A stretch of DNA of 5,512 nt from Pseudomonadota bacterium (lineage in GTDB: Bacteria; Pseudomonadota; Alphaproteobacteria; Azospirillales; Azospirillaceae). Made by a program: the position numbers and the translations under genes. Where the stretch lies: assembly GCA_023413605.1 (NCBI GenBank), contig JAEZPL010000805.1, positions 1 through 5,512 of the forward strand. Direction: 5' to 3'. Below the pieces are notes generated by a model, which worked only from the letters and a program-made list of their open reading frames with translations, had not been told where the DNA came from and ran no database searches. Of the stretch, positions 1 to 5,512 are shown piece by piece (position 1 is the first letter of the stretch; each line of letters begins with the position of its first letter).

Positions 1-60
1 GGCGGGGGCGGCGGGACGCGGAACCGAAGCGGTGGCCGGAATGTGGGTCTGGACGCTCAT
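1..60 (-). CDS. pstB: PstB, phosphate ABC transporter ATP-binding protein, N-terminal fragment (cut by window edge)
   Basis: An ATG at 58-60 on the minus strand opens a reading frame that continues without a stop to the window edge (20 codons, beginning MSVQTHIPAT and then rich in Ala and Pro). It starts only 5 bases after the pstA stop codon. No good Shine-Dalgarno sequence lies at the usual distance (the nearest purine run, GAGAGG, is about 14 bases upstream), so translation is probably coupled to the end of pstA. The identity rests on position: in pst operons the gene after pstA is almost always pstB, the cytoplasmic ATPase that powers the PstCA channel. None of the diagnostic ATPase motifs (Walker A, signature, Walker B) lies in the window, so the name is inferred from context. 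The low-complexity N-terminus would be a short tail before the nucleotide-binding domain. Confidence 0.72.
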   Translation of the reverse strand, partial: MSVQTHIPATASVPRPAAPA

Positions 61-65
61 GGGGG

Positions 66-1364
66 TTACCAACGCCTCTCGAATTTCTTGCGCAGGATCA
101 CGGCCGTCCCGTTCAGCAGGATCAGGATGCCGAGCAGGATCAGGATCGCCGCCGAAGTGCGTTCGGTGAAGGCACGCTCGGGGCTGTCGGCCCACATGTA
201 GATCTGAACGGGCAGCACCGTGGCGCTGTCGGTCAGCCCCTGGGGCACGTCGACGATGAAGGCGACCATGCCGATCATCAGCAGCGGCGCCGTTTCGCCC
301 AGCGCGCGGGCCATGCCGATGATGGTGCCGGTCAGGATGCCCGGCAGGGCCAGCGGCAGCACATGGTGCGTCACCGTCTGGAGCGGCGAGGCGCCGACGC
401 CCAGCGCCGCCTCGCGGATCGACGGCGGCACCGCCTTCAGCGCCACGCGCGACGCGATGATGATCACCGGCAGCGTCATCAGCGCCATCACCAGCCCGCC
501 GACCAGCGGGGCGGAGCGCGGCAGGCCGAAGAAGCCCAGGAACACCGCCAGACCAAGCAGGCCGAAGATGATCGACGGCACCGCGGCGAGGTTGTTGATG
601 TTCACCTCGATCAGGTCGGTCCAGCGGTTCTTGGGCGCGAACTCCTCCAGATACACCGCGGCGGCGACGCCGATGGGCACCGACAACAGCATGGTGACGA
701 CCAACGTCAGGGCGGAACCGACGATGGCGCCCCAGATGCCGGCCTGCTCGGGCTCTCGGCTGTCGCCGGCGCTGAACAGGGTGGTGTTGAAGGTGCCGGC
801 GATGGCGCCCGAGGCGGCAAGCTTGTCGATGGCCCCGATCTTGATGTCGTTCAGGCGGCGTTCCGATTCCGGCACGTCGCGGCGGATGAAGCCCTTCCTG
901 AACTGGTCGACCTCGTCGTCGGCCAGCACCCACACCGTCTGCTTCGTGCCGACGATGGACGGGTTGTCCTTCACCAGCGCCTCAAGCTCGTAGGGCGCGC
1001 CGGAAGACAGCAGCTCGTTCAGCGAGCGGCGGCCGGCGCGGTCGGTCACCTCCGGCACCTGGGCGTAGAGCGCCTGGCGCAGGATCCCCATGTAGTTCCG
1101 CTCATCCACCTGGGCCTTGTCGAGCGTGACCTCCAGGCGGATCTGCGTCTGCCAGAAGGCCGTGTAGCCCTTGCTGACGATGGAGCCCAGCAGCACCACC
1201 AGCATGAGCGAGGCGAGCCCGACGGCGGCGATGCCGGCCATCCGGAAACGCCGTTCGGCGGCGTAGCGGCGTTGCAGGCGGGCGGTGAATTCCGCGCTCT
1301 GGTACCGGGATTTGGAGGCGGTGACCGGCATGGCCCGGCTGTCCTGTTCCGCGAGGTCAGTCAT
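66..1364 (-). CDS. pstA: PstA, phosphate ABC transporter permease (long form with N-terminal extension)
   Basis: This is the second membrane subunit of the high-affinity phosphate importer; it pairs with PstC in the inner membrane and docks PstB. It has 432 residues, compared with about 296 in E. coli. A hydrophobic helix lies at about 43-64, after a basic cytoplasmic tail. A hydrophilic, presumably periplasmic region of about 145 residues follows (65-209) and matches the N-terminal extension known in many alphaproteobacterial PstA proteins (DUF3333 type). The permease core begins near 211, with helices at about 211-237, 257-280, 286-307, 335-373 (probably two) and 403-424. The ATPase-coupling EAA loop is clear: REAALGVGAS at 317-326 followed by LPLALPG at 336-342. 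The RALGET motif at 353-358 is typical of Pst permeases. The ATG overlaps the end of pstC in ATGACTGA and has a GAGAG ribosome-binding sequence 4 bases upstream, which supports this start. The stop is TAA. No damage is visible. Confidence 0.96.
   Translation of the reverse strand: MTDLAEQDSRAMPVTASKSRYQSAEFTARLQRRYAAERRFRMAGIAAVGLASLMLVVLLGSIVSKGYTAFWQTQIRLEVTLDKAQVDERNYMGILRQALYAQVPEVTDRAGRRSLNELLSSGAPYELEALVKDNPSIVGTKQTVWVLADDEVDQFRKGFIRRDVPESERRLNDIKIGAIDKLAASGAIAGTFNTTLFSAGDSREPEQAGIWGAIVGSALTLVVTMLLSVPIGVAAAVYLEEFAPKNRWTDLIEVNINNLAAVPSIIFGLLGLAVFLGFFGLPRSAPLVGGLVMALMTLPVIIIASRVALKAVPPSIREAALGVGASPLQTVTHHVLPLALPGILTGTIIGMARALGETAPLLMIGMVAFIVDVPQGLTDSATVLPVQIYMWADSPERAFTERTSAAILILLGILILLNGTAVILRKKFERRW
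1357..1364 (-). other. 8-base pstC/pstA stop-start overlap (translational coupling site)
   Basis: The sequence ATGACTGA on the minus strand contains the pstA start codon (ATG) and, four bases later in another frame, the pstC stop codon (TGA). Such an overlap normally lets the ribosome finishing one subunit start the next, which suits two permease subunits needed in equal amounts. The GAGAG upstream of the ATG (1369-1373) lies inside the pstC coding sequence and may also allow independent initiation. Confidence 0.85.
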
Positions 1365-2739
1365 ATTTCTCTCGATACTTCTGGACCACCCGCAGGGCGA
1401 CCATGTTGAGCACCAGCGTCACGACGAACAGCATGAGGCCAAGCCCGAAGGCCGACAGCGTCTTGGGGCTGTCGAACTCCTGATCGCCGACCAGCAGCGT
1501 GGCGATCTGGGTGGTCACGGTGGTGACAGCCTCCAGCGGGTTGGCGGTCAGGTTCGCGGTCAGGCCGGCGGCCATGGTGACGATCATCGTCTCGCCGATG
1601 GCGCGGCTGACCGCCAGCATCACCGCGGCGACGATGCCCGGCAGCGCCGCCGGCAGCACGACCAGCCGGATCGTCTCCGACTTGGTGGCGCCGAGGCCGT
1701 AGGAGCCGTCGCGCAGGGACTGCGGCACCGCGTTGATCACGTCGTCGGACAGCGAGCTGACGAAGGGAATGATCATGACGCCCATCACGATGCCCGCCGC
1801 CAGCGCCGATTCGGAGCTGACGTCCAGGCCCAGCCCCTGCCCCAGCCCACGGACGAAGGGCGCCATGGTCAGCGCCGCGAAGAAGCCGTAGACCACGGTC
1901 GGGATGCCGGCCAGGACTTCCAGGATCGGCTTCAGCAAGGTGCGCAGGCGCGGGCTGGCGTATTCGGACATGAAGATGGCCGACATCAGCCCGACCGGAA
2001 CCGCCACGGTCATGGCGATGGCGGTGATCAGCAGCGTGCCGGCGAACAGCGGGATCGCGCCGAAGGAACCGGAGGAGCCGACCTGATCGGCCCGCATCGC
2101 CATCTGCGGGCTCCAATGCGTGCCGAACAGGAAGTCCAGCGGGTTGACCACCGCGAAGAAGCGCATCGCCTCGAACAGCAGCGACAGCACGATGCCGATG
2201 GTCGTCAGGATGGCGACCAGCGAGCAGATGACCAGCGCGACGGTGACCGCGCGTTCCACCCGGTTGCGGGCGCGCAGGTCCGGCGTGATCCGGCGGCGGG
2301 CGAACAGCAGGCCGGCGATCGCCACGCAGGACCCGATGGCCAGCAGGCTCCAGTCGCCGAGCGCGCGCAGGCGGACGTAGCGTTCCGCCGCCGCGGCCAC
2401 CGCCGGGTCGGGCTCCCGCCCGGTGGCGATGCCGTGCGCGAGGTTCAGTATGTCGGCGCGCAGCAGGCTGAGCGCCTGGTCGTCGACGCTGGTGAAGCGC
2501 TCGGGCAGGCCGGCCAGCACGATCTGCATGACCATCCAGCCTTCCGACACGGTCCACAGCACGAACAGAAGCAGGGCCGGCAGCCCGGCCCAGAGCGCCA
2601 CGTAGAAGCCGTGGTAGGAGGGCACCGAATGCAGCTCGACGACGCGGCCGCCGACCGACGCCGAAGCGCGCGACCGGCCCATCTGGAAGCCGATGACCGT
2701 GAGCAGGGCCAGAATGATGAGCAGTACCGTGAGCTGCAT
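1357..2739 (-). CDS. pstC: PstC, phosphate ABC transporter permease (long form)
   Basis: This is the first membrane subunit of the phosphate importer and forms the translocation path together with PstA. It has 460 residues, compared with about 319 in E. coli. The extra length is an N-terminal region with hydrophobic segments at about 1-19, 46-69 and 131-147, resembling the N-terminal domain known in alphaproteobacterial PstC proteins (DUF3708 type). The permease core follows, with helices at about 165-189, 229-257, 272-295, 312-330, 361-378 and 428-450. The coupling loop is RDGSYGLGAT at 343-352 followed by LPAALPG at 362-368; the usual EAA triplet is replaced by DGS, a relaxed form common in PstC. 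SRAIGET at 378-384 matches the conserved Pst permease motif. The ATG at 2739 has a weak GGCGGA sequence 5 bases upstream and opens directly into a membrane helix. It lies 98 bases after pstS and overlaps pstA by 8 bases, so pstC and pstA are surely co-transcribed. No frameshift is seen. Confidence 0.96.
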   Translation of the reverse strand: MQLTVLLIILALLTVIGFQMGRSRASASVGGRVVELHSVPSYHGFYVALWAGLPALLLFVLWTVSEGWMVMQIVLAGLPERFTSVDDQALSLLRADILNLAHGIATGREPDPAVAAAAERYVRLRALGDWSLLAIGSCVAIAGLLFARRRITPDLRARNRVERAVTVALVICSLVAILTTIGIVLSLLFEAMRFFAVVNPLDFLFGTHWSPQMAMRADQVGSSGSFGAIPLFAGTLLITAIAMTVAVPVGLMSAIFMSEYASPRLRTLLKPILEVLAGIPTVVYGFFAALTMAPFVRGLGQGLGLDVSSESALAAGIVMGVMIIPFVSSLSDDVINAVPQSLRDGSYGLGATKSETIRLVVLPAALPGIVAAVMLAVSRAIGETMIVTMAAGLTANLTANPLEAVTTVTTQIATLLVGDQEFDSPKTLSAFGLGLMLFVVTLVLNMVALRVVQKYREKYD

Positions 2740-2764
2740 GCAAATCCGCCGGAATTGGAACCTT

Positions 2765-2801
2765 GGAAAGCCCCTCCCCCACCATGGAAGAGGGGCTTCC
2801 C
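2765..2801 (-). terminator. Stem-loop between pstS and pstC (attenuator or mRNA-stabilising hairpin)
   Basis: On the minus strand GGGAAGCCCCTC (2790-2801) pairs with GAGGGGCTTTCC (2765-2776): 12 contiguous pairs, one of them a G-U wobble, around a 13-base loop. The wobble is G-U only in the minus-strand RNA; read from the plus strand it would be an A-C mismatch, so the structure is better suited to the pstS transcript. No run of U follows the stem (the next bases are AAGGTTCC), so it is not a standard strong intrinsic terminator. In pst operons, structures after pstS are known to protect pstS mRNA or reduce read-through, so that binding protein is made in excess over the permease. That role is inferred here. 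The C/G-rich arms also resemble intergenic palindromes that are repeated in many high-GC genomes. Confidence 0.7.
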
Positions 2802-2837
2802 GTCACATCGAAACAGTGTCCGCCCTTAAGCCCCGGA

Positions 2838-3887
2838 TCAGAGCTGGAGCGGGGACAGGTCGACCGAGGAGGCGCGGACCGCGTCGCGGTCCTTCTTCGG
2901 CAGCGGGATCAGGCCCTTGTCGGCCAGATAGCCGTCGTCGCCGAAGGCCCTTTCCGCCGTGTACTCGGCGATGAACTCGCGGATGCCCGGAATGACGCCG
3001 ACATGAGCGCTCTTCACGTAAACATACAACGGGCGGGCCAGCTCGTACTTGCCGGCAGCGATCGATTCGGGAGACAGCTCCTCGCCGTCCATCCTGGCCG
3101 ACTGAAGCTTGTCGCGGTTCTGGTCGAAGTAGCTGTAGCCGAACACGCCGAAGCTGTCGGGGTTGGCGGTCAGCTTCTGGATGATCAGGTTGTCGTTCTC
3201 GCCGGCCTCGACGTAACCGCCGTCCTCGCGGATGGTCATGCAGGCCTTTTCACGGGCCTTCTCGTCGGCGACGATCTCCTTGACTTCCTTCACCTTCTTA
3301 CAGCCTTCGAGCATCACCAGCTCGTTGAAGGTGTCGCGGGTTCCGGAGGTCGGAGGCGGGCCGAGCACCTCGATGTTCTTGTTCGGCAGCGCCGGGTCGA
3401 TGTCCGACCACGTCCTGTAGGGGTTGGCGACCAGCTTGCCGCCGACCGGAACTTCCTTGGCCAGCGCCTTCCACAGGATTTCCGTGCCCAGGTCGACGTG
3501 CGGCGCCTTCTTGGAGTAGGCCAGCGCGATGCCGTCATAGCCGATCTTCAATTCCATGATCTGCGTGACGCCGTTGCCGGCGCACTGCTCGACCTCGGAC
3601 TTCTTGATCCGGCGGGAGGCGTTGACGATGTCCGGGTGCTGCGGGCCGACGCCCGCGCAGAACAGTTTCAGGCCGCCGCCGGTGCCGGTCGACTCGATGA
3701 CCGGCGTCTTGAACGAGCTGCTCTTGCCGAAGGCCTCGGCCACCGCGGTGGTGAAGGGGAACACCGTCGAGGAGCCGACGGCGCGGATCTGATCGCGCGA
3801 CTGGGCGTTGGCCGCGCCGGCGAAGGCGGCGGTCATGGCCATGGTCATGGCCGCGGCGGCGGTAAGGGCGAACGTCTTGCGGGTCAC
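2838..3887 (-). CDS. pstS: PstS, periplasmic phosphate-binding protein (GTG start)
   Basis: PstS binds inorganic phosphate in the periplasm and delivers it to PstCA. The frame is open upstream to an ATG at 3959, but the GTG at 3885-3887 is preferred. It has GAAGGGA (3894-3900) 6 bases upstream, and it begins exactly at a signal peptide: basic MTRK, a hydrophobic Ala/Met-rich core, and an ANA cleavage site near residue 28. The 24 extra residues from the ATG would place an Arg/Gly/Pro-rich stretch before the signal. From the GTG the protein has 349 residues, typical of the family. Visible ligand-binding motifs are GSSTVFPF at 38-45, STGTGGGLK at 66-74 and SGTRDTF at 181-187, matching the phosphate-contact loops of PstS-type proteins. 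Four cysteines (77, 102, 196, 216) fall in two pairs that could form disulfides after export. It follows phoR after a gap holding a Pho box array and precedes pstC. The stop is TGA. Confidence 0.96.
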   Translation of the reverse strand: MTRKTFALTAAAAMTMAMTAAFAGAANAQSRDQIRAVGSSTVFPFTTAVAEAFGKSSSFKTPVIESTGTGGGLKLFCAGVGPQHPDIVNASRRIKKSEVEQCAGNGVTQIMELKIGYDGIALAYSKKAPHVDLGTEILWKALAKEVPVGGKLVANPYRTWSDIDPALPNKNIEVLGPPPTSGTRDTFNELVMLEGCKKVKEVKEIVADEKAREKACMTIREDGGYVEAGENDNLIIQKLTANPDSFGVFGYSYFDQNRDKLQSARMDGEELSPESIAAGKYELARPLYVYVKSAHVGVIPGIREFIAEYTAERAFGDDGYLADKGLIPLPKKDRDAVRASSVDLSPLQL

Positions 3888-3891
3888 GGGT

Positions 3892-3900
3892 CTTCCCTTC
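3892..3900 (-). promoter_or_regulatory. Ribosome binding site that fixes the pstS GTG start
   Basis: The minus strand reads GAAGGGAAG just before the GTG at 3885-3887. The AGGGA core ends 6 bases from the start codon, an ideal Shine-Dalgarno position. The upstream in-frame ATG at 3959 lacks a comparable purine-rich site at the right distance. This decides the start in favour of the GTG. Confidence 0.8.
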
Positions 3901-3904
3901 GATG

Positions 3905-3918
3905 TGCCGATTGCCGAT
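3905..3918 (-). repeat. Perfect 7-base tandem direct repeat in the pstS leader
   Basis: On the minus strand ATCGGCA occurs twice head to tail, ending 17 bases before the pstS start codon. It lies inside the predicted untranslated leader. No function is recognised; in a GC-rich leader of this size it could be chance. Confidence 0.5.
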
Positions 3919-3985
3919 CCGGCGGGGAGACGCCATGCGCCCGCGCCGGGCCGCCGCACCGGGGACGGTCGGCTTGCAGGCGGAC

Positions 3986-3991
3986 ATTATT
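3986..3991 (-). promoter_or_regulatory. Candidate -10 box of the pstS promoter
   Basis: AATAAT on the minus strand differs from the sigma-70 consensus TATAAT at one base and stands out as an AT-rich island in a GC-rich gap. A -35 element at a 17-base spacing would lie at about 4009-4014 and overlap the nearest Pho half-site, with no good TTGACA match. That is what is expected of an activator-dependent PhoB promoter. Transcription would then start near 3979, giving a leader of about 90 bases before the GTG. The exact start site is inferred. Confidence 0.6.
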
Positions 3992-4010
3992 CGGGGATCG
4001 CGACTCGCCG

Positions 4011-4039
4011 ATTACAGTTCCATGACAGTTTCATGACGG
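4011..4039 (-). promoter_or_regulatory. Pho box array: three PhoB half-sites upstream of pstS
   Basis: Reading toward pstS on the minus strand there are three 7-base repeats: CCGTCAT (4033-4039), CTGTCAT (4022-4028) and CTGTAAT (4011-4017). They are separated by the 4-base spacers GAAA and GGAA, so each starts exactly 11 bases from the next. This is the known Pho box layout, in which PhoB dimers bind direct CTGTCAT-like repeats of 11-base period. The central unit is a perfect match and the outer two differ by one base each. A classical Pho box needs two units, so the third suggests a second overlapping PhoB dimer site. The location in the gap before pstS and the orientation toward the -10 box support phosphate-starvation control of pstSCAB. 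Confidence 0.9.
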
Positions 4040-4086
4040 CGCCGCCTTTTGGTCATACACCGGAAGGCCGGCCATCAAGGCAGCCG

Positions 4087-5512
4087 TCACGCCTGCCGCC
4101 GGGCGGACTCGGCCGCCGCGTCGTCCGCGGCGACGGGCAGGTAGACGGTGAAGGTGCTGCCCACCCCCACCGCGCTTTCGATGGTCAGCCGGCCGCGGTG
4201 GCGGTTCACGATGTGCTTCACAATGGCGAGGCCGAGACCGGTTCCGCCCATGGCGCGCGACCGTGCCGCGTCCACGCGGTAGAAGCGCTCCGTCAGGCGC
4301 GGCAGGTGGGTGCGGGCGATGCCTTCCCCCTGGTCGCGCACGGCGACCGCCACCATGGGGTTTCCGCGTCCGCCGCGCCCCGGCATCGGCGCGGTGCCCA
4401 CGATCCCGACCACGGCCCCGTCGGCGATGGACACGGAGACGGTCACGTCCGTGTTCTCGCGCGTGTATTTGATGGCGTTGCTGACAAGGTTCTGGAACAC
4501 CTGGGTCAGTTGGTCATCGTCGCCGACGACGGCGGGCAGGCTGTCCGGCCCTTCCAGCTTCAGCCGGATGCCGCGGCTGGCCGCCTTCAGCTCCAGCGCG
4601 GCGATCACGCCGTCCAGCCGGTCCAGCACGTCCACCCGACCGGCCGGCGGCATGTGCTCGTCCAGCTCGATGCGCGACAGCGACAGCAGGTCGTTGACGA
4701 GGCGGGCCATGCGGCTGGCCTGGTCGTGCATGATGGACAGGAAGCGCTCGTGCGCCTCCAGGTCGTCGCGGGCGGGACCGCGCAACGTCTCGATGAAGCC
4801 CAGCAGCGAGGACAGCGGCGTGCGCAGTTCATGGCTGGCGTTGGCGATGAAGTCGGCGCGCATCTGCTCCGACCGGCGCAGGGCGGTGATGTCGTGCAGC
4901 GTCAGAATGACAAGCCGGCCCGGCGCGGGCACCGGCGGAAGCAGCGCATCTTCCTCCGGCACCGGCCGGGGCAGCCGGCGCTGAAAGGGCTTCACCCGCA
5001 CCTCGAACATGCGTTCCACCGGCACCGGCAGGCTGAATTCCAGGATGCGGGAGGCCGCGCCGCCCAGCACCGCGTCCACCGCCTCCAGCACGCTGGGGTT
5101 CCGCAGGGATGTGGCGAGATCGCGGTCGAGGATGCGGTCGCCGAACAGGTCCCGCGCCGCCTGGTTGGCGCGCACCACCTGCCGGTCCGCCCCGACCAGC
5201 ATCAGCGGGTCGTGCAGCGCCTCCAGGATCGATTCGTTGGCTTCCAGCTGGGCCTGCGCCTGTTCGGTGCGGTCGGCCAAGACCCGGTGCAGGCGCGCGA
5301 CCGAAGCCCTCAGTGTCCGCGCCGTCGCGGAACCGCCGGCCGGCGGCACCGCCGCTGCGGCGGGATTGTCGGCCAGCCGCGCCACATAGTCACCGACCTC
5401 CCGGACGTCCCGGTAATGGGAGCGCAGGACCAGCCCGACCCCCGCCAGGGCAGCCAGCCCGCCGCCGATCGCCACGGCCGGCGCGATGGCCCCCATCCGG
5501 ACGAGCAGGACC
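4087..5512 (-). CDS. phoR: PhoR, phosphate-regulon sensor histidine kinase (N-terminus cut by window edge)
   Basis: PhoR is the membrane-bound kinase that autophosphorylates on histidine and passes the phosphate to PhoB when phosphate is scarce; PstSCAB and PhoU normally hold it in check. The frame is open to the window edge. The first ATG (5494-5496) has no ribosome binding site and sits within a hydrophobic stretch that continues upstream as VLLVR, so the true start is probably outside. Counting from that ATG (469 residues), a membrane helix covers about 4-24, a HAMP-like or helical linker about 26-90, and a PAS-type sensor domain about 85-205. The phosphoacceptor region is FIANASHELRTPL at 216-228 with His222. 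The ATPase domain has the N box (QNLVSNAIKYT, 335-345), G1 (DQGEGI, 388-393), F box (ERFYRVD, 403-409) and G2 (GGTGLGLAIV, 417-426). All catalytic motifs are intact. Naming it PhoR rather than another PAS kinase rests on this architecture plus adjacency to pstSCA and a Pho box. Confidence 0.93.
   Translation of the reverse strand, partial: VLLVRMGAIAPAVAIGGGLAALAGVGLVLRSHYRDVREVGDYVARLADNPAAAAVPPAGGSATARTLRASVARLHRVLADRTEQAQAQLEANESILEALHDPLMLVGADRQVVRANQAARDLFGDRILDRDLATSLRNPSVLEAVDAVLGGAASRILEFSLPVPVERMFEVRVKPFQRRLPRPVPEEDALLPPVPAPGRLVILTLHDITALRRSEQMRADFIANASHELRTPLSSLLGFIETLRGPARDDLEAHERFLSIMHDQASRMARLVNDLLSLSRIELDEHMPPAGRVDVLDRLDGVIAALELKAASRGIRLKLEGPDSLPAVVGDDDQLTQVFQNLVSNAIKYTRENTDVTVSVSIADGAVVGIVGTAPMPGRGGRGNPMVAVAVRDQGEGIARTHLPRLTERFYRVDAARSRAMGGTGLGLAIVKHIVNRHRGRLTIESAVGVGSTFTVYLPVAADDAAAESARRQA

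Larger units (their letters stand above)
3888..4086 (-). promoter_or_regulatory. phoR-pstS intergenic regulatory region
   Basis: This 199-base gap separates the phoR stop from the pstS start codon. In order of transcription it holds a short palindromic GC-rich stretch (CCGGAAGGCCGG, 4060-4071), the three-unit Pho box, the AATAAT box, and a GC-rich leader with a small 5-bp hairpin (3939-3951), the 7-base tandem repeat and the pstS ribosome binding site. The GC-rich palindrome after phoR has no T run and is too weak to be called a terminator, so phoR transcripts may run into pstS. I see no small gene or RNA in the gap beyond these sites. Confidence 0.75.

Noticed and set aside
363..1409. Plus-strand open frame (348 codons) opposite pstA
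   Set aside because: It is an antisense shadow with a repetitive Arg/Gln/His/Asp composition; pstA on the other strand is fully supported by motifs.
2765..2801. Strong intrinsic terminator after pstS
   Set aside because: The stem is strong but lacks the following U tract, and pstC has no obvious promoter of its own in the 98-base gap, so complete termination here is unlikely.
1361..2806. Minus-strand open frame (481 codons) covering pstC in another frame
   Set aside because: It overlaps nearly all of pstC in a shifted frame and gives an Arg/Gly/Pro/His-rich translation, whereas the pstC frame gives clear membrane helices and a permease loop.
1285..2829. Long plus-strand open frame (514 codons) opposite pstC
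   Set aside because: It lies antisense to pstC, encodes a low-complexity protein dominated by Gln, Asp, His, Arg and Gly, and is explained by the high third-position GC of pstC. No domain or ribosome binding site is recognisable.
3535..3987. Possible leader peptide or small gene starting with the ATG at 3987 upstream of pstS
   Set aside because: Its ATG overlaps the candidate -10 box, so it would not be in the transcript, and it runs deep into pstS in another frame with a basic low-complexity translation.
2763..4025. Plus-strand open frame (420 codons) opposite pstS
   Set aside because: It is an antisense shadow of pstS: it starts inside the intercistronic hairpin and runs across the Pho box and promoter. 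The translation is Val/Leu/Asp/Gly-rich with no family features.
4310..4984. Plus-strand open frame (224 codons) opposite phoR
   Set aside because: Its Ser/Arg/Thr/Pro-rich translation is typical of the reverse strand of a GC-rich gene. The phoR frame carries all kinase motifs.
1..5512. A previously undescribed biological system
   Set aside because: Every part of the window is accounted for by a canonical PhoR-PstSCAB locus and its control sites. No unexplained gene, array or mobile element remains.

Overview
The window is a high-GC, minus-strand segment of a phosphate-starvation (Pho) locus. Read in the direction of transcription, from high to low coordinates, the order is phoR (histidine kinase, N-terminus cut by the window edge), a 199-base regulatory gap, pstS (periplasmic phosphate-binding protein), a 98-base gap holding a strong stem-loop, pstC and pstA (membrane permeases, overlapping by 8 bases), and the first 20 codons of a gene in the position of pstB (the ABC ATPase). 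Everything fits one pathway: PstS captures phosphate in the periplasm, PstC/PstA form the membrane channel, PstB energises uptake, and PhoR is the sensor kinase expected to phosphorylate PhoB.

The likely host is an alphaproteobacterium, most probably of the Rhodospirillales/Azospirillum type. The reasons are the high GC content with strong third-position GC (which also produces long antisense shadow frames), the phoR-pstS-pstC-pstA-pstB order, and the long forms of PstC (460 aa) and PstA (432 aa) with extra N-terminal regions. This assignment is from pattern recognition and not from a database search.

Region by region: 1-60 holds the start of pstB. 66-1364 is pstA. 1357-2739 is pstC. 2740-2837 is a spacer with a 12-bp stem-loop that may set the PstS to PstCA ratio. 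2838-3887 is pstS with a GTG start and a signal peptide. 3888-4086 is the pstS promoter region, with three PhoB-type half-sites at exact 11-base spacing and a candidate -10 box. 4087-5512 is phoR. No gap exceeds 200 bases.

The control logic is readable. PhoR lies upstream of a Pho box array that should be bound by phosphorylated PhoB, which would drive pstS and, through the stem-loop, pstCAB. No strong terminator is visible after phoR, so some read-through from phoR into pstS is possible. I found no mobile element, CRISPR array, tRNA, rRNA or sign of an undescribed system. The most interesting features are the triple Pho box, the intercistronic hairpin, and the domain extensions and inserts in PstC, PstA and PhoR.
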